From contig CAKUUC010000010.1 of the NCBI GenBank assembly GCA_934692625.1, positions 1 through 64,000 on the forward strand: 64,000 bases of DNA. The letters are read 5' to 3'. The DNA is from an uncultured Candidatus Melainabacteria bacterium (GTDB taxonomy: Bacteria; Cyanobacteriota; Vampirovibrionia; Gastranaerophilales; Gastranaerophilaceae). How positions within the stretch are numbered: the stretch's first letter is position 1; every line of letters begins with the position of its first letter. The notes under the pieces are model-generated. The model ran no database searches, had not been told where the DNA came from, and saw nothing but the letters and a program-made list of their open reading frames with translations. A program made the position numbers and the translations under genes. This document shows, piece by piece, positions 1 to 7,890 of the stretch.

Positions 1-24
1 TACCCATAGTAGTGACCCTTTCAT
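1..24 (-). CDS. 5' end of a leftward gene, cut by the window edge
   Basis: An ATG on the minus strand at 24 opens eight codons reading MKGSLLWV before the window ends. AGGAAA lies about 6 bases upstream of this ATG on the same strand, a good ribosome binding site. The gene would be divergent from mlaE. Eight residues are too few to name it, and chance cannot be excluded. Confidence 0.35.
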
Positions 25-158
25 CTTGTTTCCTATATTCTATATATCGGCAGGAATGTCTAACAACTTTAATAAAACGATGTAAAATGTTAAGAAGTTG
101 TTACAAAATGTTTTTAGGTGTGTGTTAAATATTGATTCTAGCAATATTTGAACTCTTA

Positions 159-167
159 TGTTATAAT
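159..167 (+). promoter_or_regulatory. extended -10 promoter of mlaE, probably leaderless
   Basis: TATAAT at 162-167 is preceded by TGT, giving an extended -10 element. Only six bases separate it from the ATG at 174, so transcription would start at or next to the start codon. No Shine-Dalgarno sequence precedes that ATG. The same arrangement recurs at four other genes in the window. Confidence 0.5.
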
Positions 168-173
168 TCCGGT

Positions 174-986
174 ATGGAAATTTTGTTGGGTAAATATTTA
201 CGTCAGTCAGCGACTTATAAAATTTTTTCTCACTTTATGGTTGTGTTTGTAGATTTTTTAGACACAATCGGCAAGATTATACAACTAGGATTTCATGTTA
301 TTAAATGTATATTAAAAGGTGAAATAGAGTGGAAAGAATTATTGACTCAATGTGACAGATTTGGCGTAAGTTCTTTGCCTATTACATTGTCAATTGTTGG
401 CATGACCTCAATTATTGTTGCATCTCAAGTTGCGCATGAAATGGTAAAACAGGGTGGCGGTAATTTTGTCGGAATGTTGATGACAATCCTTATTGTTCGT
501 GAAGTTGGTGCGATTATGTCAGGATTTGCAATAACTTCAATGATTGGTTCTTCGTTGGCTTCTGAACTTGCGACAATGCGAGTTACTGAACAGGTTGATG
601 CTATTGAAGTTTTGAGTGTTGATTCTGTCAGATATTTATTTGTTCCGAGAGTTTTAGCAGGTGCAATAATGATGCCATTTGTAGTAATTTTAGCATCTGT
701 TGCCGGAGTGTTGCTTGGTGCGGTTACATCAGATATGTTTGCAGGGCTTACTTATCGTGCTTATTTTGATTCCGCTTATTTGGGATTGTATATGAAAGAT
801 TTGGGCGTTTGTATATTGAAAGCAATCTTTTTTGGCGCAGCAATTTCTTTGATAAGTTGTACTTGTGGATATTTTGCAAGTGGTGGGGCAAAAGGTGTCG
901 GTTTAGCGACAACAAAAGCAGTTGTCTGGTCATTTATTGCAATAGTAGTATTAGACATGGTTTTTGCAGTTTTATTTTTCTTTTAA
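174..986 (+). CDS. mlaE: MlaE-family ABC transporter permease
   Basis: This is the membrane permease of an Mla-type lipid transport system, expected to move phospholipid between inner and outer membrane with the ATPase encoded next. The 270 residues show the MlaE/YrbE family pattern: an amphipathic N-terminus, then hydrophobic helices, including the segment around ILIVREVGAIMSGFAI and the conserved stretch ELATMRVTEQVDAIEVLSVD. An in-frame TTG at 132, with AGGTG about 11 bases upstream, would add 14 residues. I prefer ATG 174 because it fits the usual family length and follows an extended -10. The gene lies 15 bases before mlaF. No substrate-binding MCE (mlaD) gene is in the window. Confidence 0.88.
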   Translation: MEILLGKYLRQSATYKIFSHFMVVFVDFLDTIGKIIQLGFHVIKCILKGEIEWKELLTQCDRFGVSSLPITLSIVGMTSIIVASQVAHEMVKQGGGNFVGMLMTILIVREVGAIMSGFAITSMIGSSLASELATMRVTEQVDAIEVLSVDSVRYLFVPRVLAGAIMMPFVVILASVAGVLLGAVTSDMFAGLTYRAYFDSAYLGLYMKDLGVCILKAIFFGAAISLISCTCGYFASGGAKGVGLATTKAVVWSFIAIVVLDMVFAVLFFF

Positions 987-1001
987 ATTATAGGTATAAT
1001 T

Positions 1002-1721
1002 ATGAGTATTGAAGTTAGAAATTTAGTTAAAAAATTTGAAGATAAAACAGTTATAAATGATATATCATTTAAAGTACGAGATGGCGAAATCCTTGCAATT
1101 GTCGGTTTTTCTGGTTCCGGTAAAAGTACGGTGTTGAAGCTTATTTGCGGTCTAATTCCGTTTGATAGTGGTGAAGTTTTGACCTCAAAAGGTGATATTG
1201 CGATGGTTTTTCAATATTCAGCATTGTTTGATTCATTGACTGTTGCTGATAATATTGCGTTTGCACTTCATGAAAGAAAAGACTTGCGCAAAAAATATAC
1301 CGAAGAACAAATTAAACAGATTGTTTCGCAAAAGTTGGAACTCGTCGGCTTGAAAGGTATCGAAAACAAATATCCTTCTGAATTGTCTGGTGGTATGCAA
1401 AAAAGGGTAAGTTTTGCTCGTGCAATAGTAACTAATCCGAATACAATTTTATATGATGAACCAACAGCAGGGTTAGACCCTATGTCGTCGACATTAATTG
1501 AGGATTATATTGTAACTTTGAAACACGAAATAAATGCTGCATCTATCGTGGTAACTCACCAGATGTCAACGATTACACGAACGGCGGATAGGGTTATAAT
1601 GTTATATGATGGAAAAATTGTTTTTGAAGGAACTCCGTCTGAGTTATTGCAGCAAAAAACTCCATATACAAAACAGTTTGTTACGGCATCACTTGACGGA
1701 CCAATGCAGATGCAGGCATAA
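1002..1721 (+). CDS. mlaF: MlaF-family ABC transporter ATP-binding protein
   Basis: This is the cytoplasmic ATPase that energises the MlaE permease encoded just upstream. The 239-residue protein is a single ABC domain: Walker A GFSGSGKST (about 35-43), signature LSGGMQKR (about 128), Walker B ILYDEPTAGLD (about 150-160), and an H-loop histidine in VVTHQ. The ERKDLRKKYTEEQI insertion after the Q-loop region and the overall length are normal for MlaF. The 15-base gap to mlaE indicates one operon. An unrelated importer ATPase is unlikely given the adjacent MlaE. Confidence 0.88.
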   Translation: MSIEVRNLVKKFEDKTVINDISFKVRDGEILAIVGFSGSGKSTVLKLICGLIPFDSGEVLTSKGDIAMVFQYSALFDSLTVADNIAFALHERKDLRKKYTEEQIKQIVSQKLELVGLKGIENKYPSELSGGMQKRVSFARAIVTNPNTILYDEPTAGLDPMSSTLIEDYIVTLKHEINAASIVVTHQMSTITRTADRVIMLYDGKIVFEGTPSELLQQKTPYTKQFVTASLDGPMQMQA

Positions 1722-1771
1722 TATAGTGAAGTTTTATCAAGAATAAATAATAGTTAAAGGAAGATAAGAAT

Positions 1772-3019
1772 ATGATTATGGAAAATTTATTTAATGAAGA
1801 TGTTATGGCTTTAGATACTTATATCATGGTTAAGTTGAAAGAAAAAACCGCACAGTTATCTGAAACTTTAACTAAGAAAAATCGTAGTCCGATTTCATTA
1901 TCAATGGGGGCGCCGACTGCTAATCCACCGGAAGTTTTGATTGAAAAACTAAAGGAATTTTTAACTGAAGATAATATTCATTTGTATTCCGTAACAAGAG
2001 GCGAACCTTATTATAGACAGGCTGTAGCGTATAGAATGAAAGAACGTTTTGGGCTTGATTTAGATCCAAACAGTGAAATCTTTTCATTATTGGGTTCAAA
2101 AGATGGTTTAGCAAATTTAATCCGTTTTATCATCACTCCTAGACATGAAAAATCAGAAAAAGATATTGTCCTAATTCCTGATCCTGGGTATGCTTCATAT
2201 TCGCAAATGGTTCAATGTTCGGGTGGTTTGGCTTATCCTATTCCTTTGACAAAAGAAAATAACTATCAACCTGATATGGAAGATGTTTTTGAAAAATTGG
2301 CTCAAGATGGGTTGGACGAAAAGAAAGTTAAGGCTATTATCGTAAATTATCCGAATAATCCTTTGGGTGTGTCAGCAACTAGAGAATATTTGCAGTCTGT
2401 TGTTGATTTTTGCCGCAAAAAAGATATTTTGTTAATTTCTGATGCTGCGTATTGTGATATTTATTTTAATGAAGAAGATAAACCGTTCAGTGCATTAGAG
2501 TTAAATGGCGCTAAAGATGTTACTGTTGAATTGTTTACTTTATCAAAACCTTACGCAATTACCGGTTGGAGATTGGGTTGGATTTGTGGTAATAAAGATG
2601 TTATTTCTCGTTTTGGTAAAGCAAAATCTACAATTGATAACGGAATATTCAGAGCGTTGCAAAAGGCTTGTGCATACATTATGACCTCACCGGAAGGTGA
2701 TGATTACATTAGATGTGCTAATCAAGGGTATAAGAGAAAACAAAATATTTTTGTAAAAGGCTTGAGAGAACTTGGTTGGGAAATTGATGATAATGATTTG
2801 CCAAAAACTACTTTCTATTTGTGGCTTCCAATTCCTAGAAAGTATGATTCTTCTTTCAAGTTTTGTGAAGACTTGTTAGAAAAATCCGGTGTTGTTGTTG
2901 TGCCGGGAGATGCTTTTGGCAAATATGGTAAAGGATTTTTCAGAGTTTCTTTTGTTTGTAGCGATGAAAAATTGCAAGAAGTTATTGATAGAATGAAAGC
3001 GGACGGGTTCAAATATTAG
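1772..3019 (+). CDS. dapL: class I/II aminotransferase, probably LL-diaminopimelate aminotransferase
   Basis: This is a PLP-dependent fold-type I aminotransferase of 415 residues. Visible family landmarks are the substrate motif VNYPNNPLG, the PLP-contacting DAAYCDIYF, and the Schiff-base lysine in LSKPYAITGWRLGW (about residue 258). I favour DapL, which makes LL-diaminopimelate from tetrahydrodipicolinate in one step in cyanobacteria and their relatives. dapF and lysC in the same window fit that pathway. Aspartate or alanine aminotransferase cannot be excluded by eye. AAAGGAAG eight bases upstream supports ATG 1772, though ATG 1778 is also possible. nadD starts 4 bases after the stop. Confidence 0.75.
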   Translation: MIMENLFNEDVMALDTYIMVKLKEKTAQLSETLTKKNRSPISLSMGAPTANPPEVLIEKLKEFLTEDNIHLYSVTRGEPYYRQAVAYRMKERFGLDLDPNSEIFSLLGSKDGLANLIRFIITPRHEKSEKDIVLIPDPGYASYSQMVQCSGGLAYPIPLTKENNYQPDMEDVFEKLAQDGLDEKKVKAIIVNYPNNPLGVSATREYLQSVVDFCRKKDILLISDAAYCDIYFNEEDKPFSALELNGAKDVTVELFTLSKPYAITGWRLGWICGNKDVISRFGKAKSTIDNGIFRALQKACAYIMTSPEGDDYIRCANQGYKRKQNIFVKGLRELGWEIDDNDLPKTTFYLWLPIPRKYDSSFKFCEDLLEKSGVVVVPGDAFGKYGKGFFRVSFVCSDEKLQEVIDRMKADGFKY

Positions 3020-3023
3020 AAAT

Positions 3024-3617
3024 ATGAAATTGTGTGTATTTCAAGGAACTTTCAACCCTATTCATAAGGCTCATTTGAGAGTTGCCGAGTTTATAGCGGA
3101 TAAAATTAAACCTGACAAGTTTTTATTTATTCCGGCATATATTCCGCCGCATAAGAATTCAGATGTCAAATTTGCTAAACACCGTTTGAATATGGTACGA
3201 CTTGCTGTTGAAGATGACAACAGGTTTGAGGTTTCTGATATCGAGTTCCATCGCGAAGGAAAATCTTACACTTATGATACAATTCTTGAGTTATACAAGA
3301 TTTACGATATTACGGATAAGATTTATTTTGTGATAGGCACAGATGCTTTCAAACATATTGAATCTTGGTACAAAACAGAAGAGTTGAAAAAATTAGTAAA
3401 ATTTGTCGTGTTTATTCGAGAAAATGATTTCAATCCGGATAATTATGAGGATTTGAAGAAAAAAGGCTATGATTTTGAGTTTCAAGTTTTGCCTTATGAA
3501 GATATTTCTTCAACGAATATCAGGTATGAATTACACGATGGAATTGAACAGGTACAGTTAGAATTGCCTGAAAAGGTTATGGAGTATATAGAAAAAAATG
3601 AATTATACAAAAATTGA
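3024..3617 (+). CDS. nadD: nicotinate-nucleotide adenylyltransferase
   Basis: This enzyme joins nicotinate mononucleotide and ATP to form deamido-NAD in NAD biosynthesis. At 197 residues it has normal NadD length. The nucleotidyltransferase signature GTFNPIHKAH is at 8-17 and the C-terminal ISSTNIR motif at about 160-166. The IPPHK stretch near residue 42 and SYTYDTI are also typical. It overlaps the start of yqeK by 20 bases, the common nadD-yqeK arrangement, so the two are probably translationally coupled. rsfS, often third in this cluster, is absent here. Confidence 0.93.
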   Translation: MKLCVFQGTFNPIHKAHLRVAEFIADKIKPDKFLFIPAYIPPHKNSDVKFAKHRLNMVRLAVEDDNRFEVSDIEFHREGKSYTYDTILELYKIYDITDKIYFVIGTDAFKHIESWYKTEELKKLVKFVVFIRENDFNPDNYEDLKKKGYDFEFQVLPYEDISSTNIRYELHDGIEQVQLELPEKVMEYIEKNELYKN

Positions 3618-4191
3618 TGAAAAAGAATTGATGGAATGGTTAAAGGATAACCTTGATGATGAACGTTATGAACATTCAATAGGAGTTGCTGAATATTGCG
3701 TAAAATTGGCAAAAAAATATGGTTTGAATGAAGAAAAAGCCTATGTGGCAGGCTTGTTACACGATTGTGCAAAATGTTTTTCGACAGGAAAGATGTTGCG
3801 CATGATTTGTGAAAATGTAAAAGTTGAAGAGTCCGAAAAAGAGAATTACAAAACTTTGCATGCTCCGGTTAGTGCTTATGTCGCAGAACATGAGTTTGGG
3901 GTGACGGACAAAGAGATTTTGTCAGCAATAAGATGGCACACTATCGGAAAAATTAAAATGACCGATTTTGAAAAAATTGTTTTTATCGCTGATAAAGTTG
4001 AAGAACGAACCAGAGAAGTTGAGATAGCACAACCGATAAGAGATTGTTTGGAAGAAGAAAATGGGCTAAATAAGGCTCTGCTACAGTGTTACAAACAAAC
4101 TATAAAAAGTTTAGTTGACAGAAATTTGAAAATTTGTACTTTAACTATTGACATCTATAATCATTTGGAAGATGAAGTCTTTATTAAATAA
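3598..4191 (+). CDS. yqeK: YqeK-type HD-domain phosphohydrolase
   Basis: This is an HD-superfamily hydrolase. YqeK proteins symmetrically cleave diadenosine tetraphosphate to two ADP. Metal ligands are visible: H26 in YEHSIGVAEYC, H55-D56 in AGLLHDCAKC, a histidine in KTLHAPVSAYVAE, then RWHTIGK and FIADKVEERTR. The 197-residue length matches the family. It is encoded with nadD, overlapping it by 20 bases. The pair is widespread, but a shared pathway role is inferred. Confidence 0.9.
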   Translation: MNYTKIDEKELMEWLKDNLDDERYEHSIGVAEYCVKLAKKYGLNEEKAYVAGLLHDCAKCFSTGKMLRMICENVKVEESEKENYKTLHAPVSAYVAEHEFGVTDKEILSAIRWHTIGKIKMTDFEKIVFIADKVEERTREVEIAQPIRDCLEEENGLNKALLQCYKQTIKSLVDRNLKICTLTIDIYNHLEDEVFIK

Positions 4192-4253
4192 CTTAATAAA
4201 CAGACATATTTCTTAATTTTATGGTACAATTTTGCTAAATAGAGAGGGCTGCG

Positions 4254-6458
4254 ATGAAATTACTGGAGATTAAGAATAATTTAGTAAAATTATCCTATAC
4301 GGAAGGCGAAACACCTGTATTGGGCAGGTTTATAGTGTTGTCGTCCGATACAAAATCTTATGTGGCGCAGTTCGTGAATTTGAAGTCTGATACCGTAAGT
4401 ACTTTTGCTATTGCAAAATTATTGTTCACTTTTTCAAATGATGGAGTTGTTGACAACTATGATGGTTCAATTCCTAGTATAAATTCCGAATTATCATTAT
4501 TGCCGGCTAGCGAGTTGTTGGGCTTATTGCCAGTTGAAAATCCGTTGAAAATCGGCAATTTGGCTCAACAAGATGATATGTTGGTTATTGATACTTCTGT
4601 TTTTGAACGTAATTTTACAGTGTTTGTTGAAAATGATTCTAATAAAACTACTTTTATTTCTAATTCTATCAGACAATTGTTTCAAATGCGTGAAAAAAGT
4701 GTAATTATTGATGATTCAAATTTATTTGAGGATTATGAAAAAATTGTGTTTGGCAAAGATTTCAAACTTCCTCTCAATGCAGAAATGATTGACTATTTAT
4801 TTGAGTACGAATTGACAGAAGTTGACGCTTCGACAAAAGCAATTATTCAAGATATATTTTATGCAGTCCAAGAGTACATAAAATCTTTGGATTTCGAATT
4901 TTTACCGATAGATAATTTTGTTGATGTTGTAACAAATCAATATCGTGAAACTCAAATGCCTGAATTGGCTTTGTTAAAAAATAAACTTTTAAAATATAGA
5001 GATTCTAATATTTTTGCAAATTCTAAGGAAGAAGTTTTTGCATTAAAAGAAAAATTGGAAGATAAAAATTGTTCAATTATTGATATTAAAAATATTCCGG
5101 ATTCTTTGCAAAATGAAGTTTTGAGTTTTGTACATGGAGTTTTGGAATCTTTTGATAAATATATTTATTTCTTTGTTCCGTTGAATGATGAAAATTCTGA
5201 CAAAAAATTACTTAAACGATTTTTAAATCACAATCATGTATTTACGACCATGTTGGTAAGTTCATCATATAAATATGCCGAAGAATTGAAACAACATGCT
5301 CAAAATATAGTATTATTTGCACCAAATACAATGAATCATGATTTTGCTACATATAATACTTTTTTGAATAAGTTAAATCCTGATGAATGTATTGTTTGTG
5401 GCAAGTTGACTCAAGGTATTCCGTTTATTGTGGCGCTTTCTGATTTGGAATTAGACTTAACAAAAGAAGATGTTTTGGGCGAAAGATATCAATTTATTCC
5501 TGTCGTAGAAGATTTACAGTTGGTTAAAGTTGATGAATTCGGTAATAAGATTCCTGTTGAAATGCCACATGCGGAAGAAAAAGTAGAAAAAACAGAAGAA
5601 AAAGTTGATACAGAAGTTGATGAATCTGTTGTTGCATCAATTCCTGTAATTGAGCAAGCGCCGATTGAAGTTGTAGATGAAGTTGAAGAACCTGAACAAA
5701 ATGTTGAAATTCCGGAACCGGCTAATGTTACGGTTGACGAAACTCCATCTGGTGAAGTTTTGGATATTGAAGAAGACGATTTGAATTTGTCAGATTCCGA
5801 ACCTGATTTTGTTGATTCTGATATGATTGTGGAAGATGATTATCAACAAGATTTGTCGCAACAACCTTCTCTTGACGATTTGCAAGAGCCTGTTGATTTG
5901 ACACTAGATGCAAATGAACCTGATATTGAGTCATCTATTGTTGAACCTGTAGGAAATTTACTTGATGATGAACCACCTTTGGAAGAAGATGATTTGGATT
6001 CAATTTTGTCAGAAGAACCTCAGCCGGAAGATGATTTTGTAACTGAACCAAGTGTGGAAGAACAAGGCTTACAACAAGGCTATCCGGCATATTCAGAAGA
6101 TGCATTAACTGAAGATGATTTAAACTTTTTAGAAGAAAATCAATCAAATGTTCCGGAAGAGCCATTTAATGTAGATAAAGCGGTAGATTCAATATTTGAT
6201 GATGATGAAGAGTTTGAACAACCAATAGAAAACGAACCGCCGGTAGTTCCTGTTTATCCTGCTGAAGAAAATACAAACAGTGGTGAAAACTTTGAATATA
6301 AGCAAGGTGATAGAGTTACTCACCATAGATATGGCAGAGGGGTTGTTGAAAAGATTATCAAATATGGTAATAAAACTCTTTGTTCAATTTCTTTTGAAAA
6401 TGTTGGACGACGTTTGCTTGACCCGACAATTACAGATTTGAAAAAATTGTCATTTTAG
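4254..6458 (+). CDS. unknown acidic protein with a UvrD/PcrA-tail-like C-terminal module
   Basis: I do not recognise the first ~430 of 734 residues; they look like one or more globular domains without signal peptide or membrane segments. Residues ~436-670 are a low-complexity linker dominated by D, E, P and V, with recurring short blocks such as EEDDLN and EDDLDS. The last ~50 residues begin KQGDRVTHHRYGRGVVEKI and resemble the Tudor-like RNA-polymerase-binding tail of UvrD/PcrA helicases (pattern GDxVxHxxxGxGxV), but no helicase is attached. GAGAGGG precedes the ATG at 4254. Linkage to transcription or repair is only inference. A convergent terminator follows. Confidence 0.8.
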   Translation: MKLLEIKNNLVKLSYTEGETPVLGRFIVLSSDTKSYVAQFVNLKSDTVSTFAIAKLLFTFSNDGVVDNYDGSIPSINSELSLLPASELLGLLPVENPLKIGNLAQQDDMLVIDTSVFERNFTVFVENDSNKTTFISNSIRQLFQMREKSVIIDDSNLFEDYEKIVFGKDFKLPLNAEMIDYLFEYELTEVDASTKAIIQDIFYAVQEYIKSLDFEFLPIDNFVDVVTNQYRETQMPELALLKNKLLKYRDSNIFANSKEEVFALKEKLEDKNCSIIDIKNIPDSLQNEVLSFVHGVLESFDKYIYFFVPLNDENSDKKLLKRFLNHNHVFTTMLVSSSYKYAEELKQHAQNIVLFAPNTMNHDFATYNTFLNKLNPDECIVCGKLTQGIPFIVALSDLELDLTKEDVLGERYQFIPVVEDLQLVKVDEFGNKIPVEMPHAEEKVEKTEEKVDTEVDESVVASIPVIEQAPIEVVDEVEEPEQNVEIPEPANVTVDETPSGEVLDIEEDDLNLSDSEPDFVDSDMIVEDDYQQDLSQQPSLDDLQEPVDLTLDANEPDIESSIVEPVGNLLDDEPPLEEDDLDSILSEEPQPEDDFVTEPSVEEQGLQQGYPAYSEDALTEDDLNFLEENQSNVPEEPFNVDKAVDSIFDDDEEFEQPIENEPPVVPVYPAEENTNSGENFEYKQGDRVTHHRYGRGVVEKIIKYGNKTLCSISFENVGRRLLDPTITDLKKLSF

Positions 6459-6518
6459 TTGAAAAATAATGCTATTTGTCAGGTTGATTTAAGGTAAATT
6501 TTATTCATTACAAAATGA

Positions 6519-6540
6519 GAGAAGGCTTTTGAGCCTTCTC
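6519..6540. terminator. bidirectional terminator between convergent genes
   Basis: A perfect 9-bp stem (GAGAAGGCT / AGCCTTCTC) with a four-base loop lies between the stops of the acidic protein gene (+) and ugd (-). The flanks are A/T-rich, with TTTT-containing sequence on the minus-strand exit side. It could end both transcripts. Confidence 0.7.
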
Positions 6541-6568
6541 TTAAAAATATTATGCTGCTTATTTTTTG

Positions 6569-7870
6569 TTAAATTTTTCCTATTTGGAAGTATTCAAAAC
6601 CTTTTTCTGCCAATCTTTTTGCATCGTATTGATTTCTACCGTCGAAAATAATTGGAGTTTTTAGAGAGTCTTTTAATTTGTCAAAATCAGGACGTCTGAA
6701 TTCGTTCCATTCGGTTAAAAGAACTACACAGTCTGCATTTTGTAATGTTTCGGCAGTAGATTTTGAATAAGTAATTTTGTCACCAAAGTGGAATTTTGCT
6801 TGTTCCATTGCTTTTGGGTCAAATGCTTGAACTTTTGCACCGTGTTCTAGTAGTGAATTAATTATTGTAATTGCAGGCGCTTCACGCATATCGTTAGTTT
6901 TTGGCTTGAAAGCAAGTCCCCAGATTGCAAAGGTTTTGCCTGTTAAATCTGTACCAAAACGGTCAAAGATTTTGTTTAGGAAAATTTTACGTTGTTGTTT
7001 GTTTACGTTGTCGGCAGATTGGATAATCGACATTTCGCAATTGTTGTCGTGACCGGTTTTAATCAATGCTTTTACGTCTTTAGGGAAACAACTTCCGCCA
7101 TATCCAAGTCCGGGAAAGAGGAATTTGTTACCAATTCTTGAATCTGTAGACATGCCTATTCTGACCATTTCGGCATCAGCGCCGACTTTTTCGCAGAGGT
7201 TTGCAATTTCGTTCATGAACGATATTTTTGTAGCGAGGAATGAATTTGAGGCATATTTTGTCATTTCTGCTGATTTTACGTCCATTACGATAATTCTGTT
7301 ACCTGTGCGGAAAAATGGTGAATAAATTTCTTGCATAATTGCGGTTGCTTTGTCGGAATTTGAACCGATGATAACACGGTCAGGTTTTAGGAAATCGTCA
7401 ACGGCATTACCTTGTTTTAAGAATTCAGGATTAGAAACGACATCAAACTCGTGGGTTGTGTGTTGCTTGATGATTTCGGTAACTTTTTGAGCAGTGCCGA
7501 CCGGAACGGTTGATTTGTCAACGATAACTTTGTAGCCGTTCATTGCTTTGGCGATAGATTTTGCAACTTGAAAAACGTATTGCAAATCAGCAGAACCATC
7601 TTCACCTTGTGGAGTTCCAACAGCAATAAAGCAGACATCAGAGGCTTTGACAGCGGAATCGATGTCTGTAGAGAAAGATAGCCGGTTTTCAAGAACATTA
7701 GATTTAACAAGTTCTTCAAGTCCTGGTTCGTAGATAGGAATGATACCGGCTTTTAGTTGGTTAACTTTGTCGATGTTGTTGTCGATACAGATAACATTGT
7801 TGCCCATATCCGCAAGACAAGCACCTGCAACCAATCCGACATATCCCGTTCCTACTACTGTTACTATCAT
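6569..7870 (-). CDS. ugd: UDP-glucose 6-dehydrogenase
   Basis: This enzyme oxidises UDP-glucose to UDP-glucuronate with two NAD+, feeding surface polysaccharide synthesis. The 433 residues show the N-terminal Rossmann motif GTGYVGLVAGACLADMG (7-23), the substrate-binding GSCFPKDVKAL with the catalytic cysteine at about 259, and the C-terminal domain with GLAFKPKTNDMREAPA. AAGGAG precedes the ATG at 7870. It lies 20 bases downstream of the large glycosyltransferase fusion on the same strand, so ugd is probably the last gene of a polysaccharide operon. GDP-mannose dehydrogenase is a related alternative but less likely. Confidence 0.92.
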   Translation of the reverse strand: MIVTVVGTGYVGLVAGACLADMGNNVICIDNNIDKVNQLKAGIIPIYEPGLEELVKSNVLENRLSFSTDIDSAVKASDVCFIAVGTPQGEDGSADLQYVFQVAKSIAKAMNGYKVIVDKSTVPVGTAQKVTEIIKQHTTHEFDVVSNPEFLKQGNAVDDFLKPDRVIIGSNSDKATAIMQEIYSPFFRTGNRIIVMDVKSAEMTKYASNSFLATKISFMNEIANLCEKVGADAEMVRIGMSTDSRIGNKFLFPGLGYGGSCFPKDVKALIKTGHDNNCEMSIIQSADNVNKQQRKIFLNKIFDRFGTDLTGKTFAIWGLAFKPKTNDMREAPAITIINSLLEHGAKVQAFDPKAMEQAKFHFGDKITYSKSTAETLQNADCVVLLTEWNEFRRPDFDKLKDSLKTPIIFDGRNQYDAKRLAEKGFEYFQIGKI

Positions 7871-7890
7871 TTTTTACTCCTTATATTTTC

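Noticed and set aside
5728..6165. Open minus-strand frames within the acidic protein gene
   Set aside because: They are complements of GAA/GAT-rich codons of the acidic linker, lack ribosome binding sites and resemble no protein.
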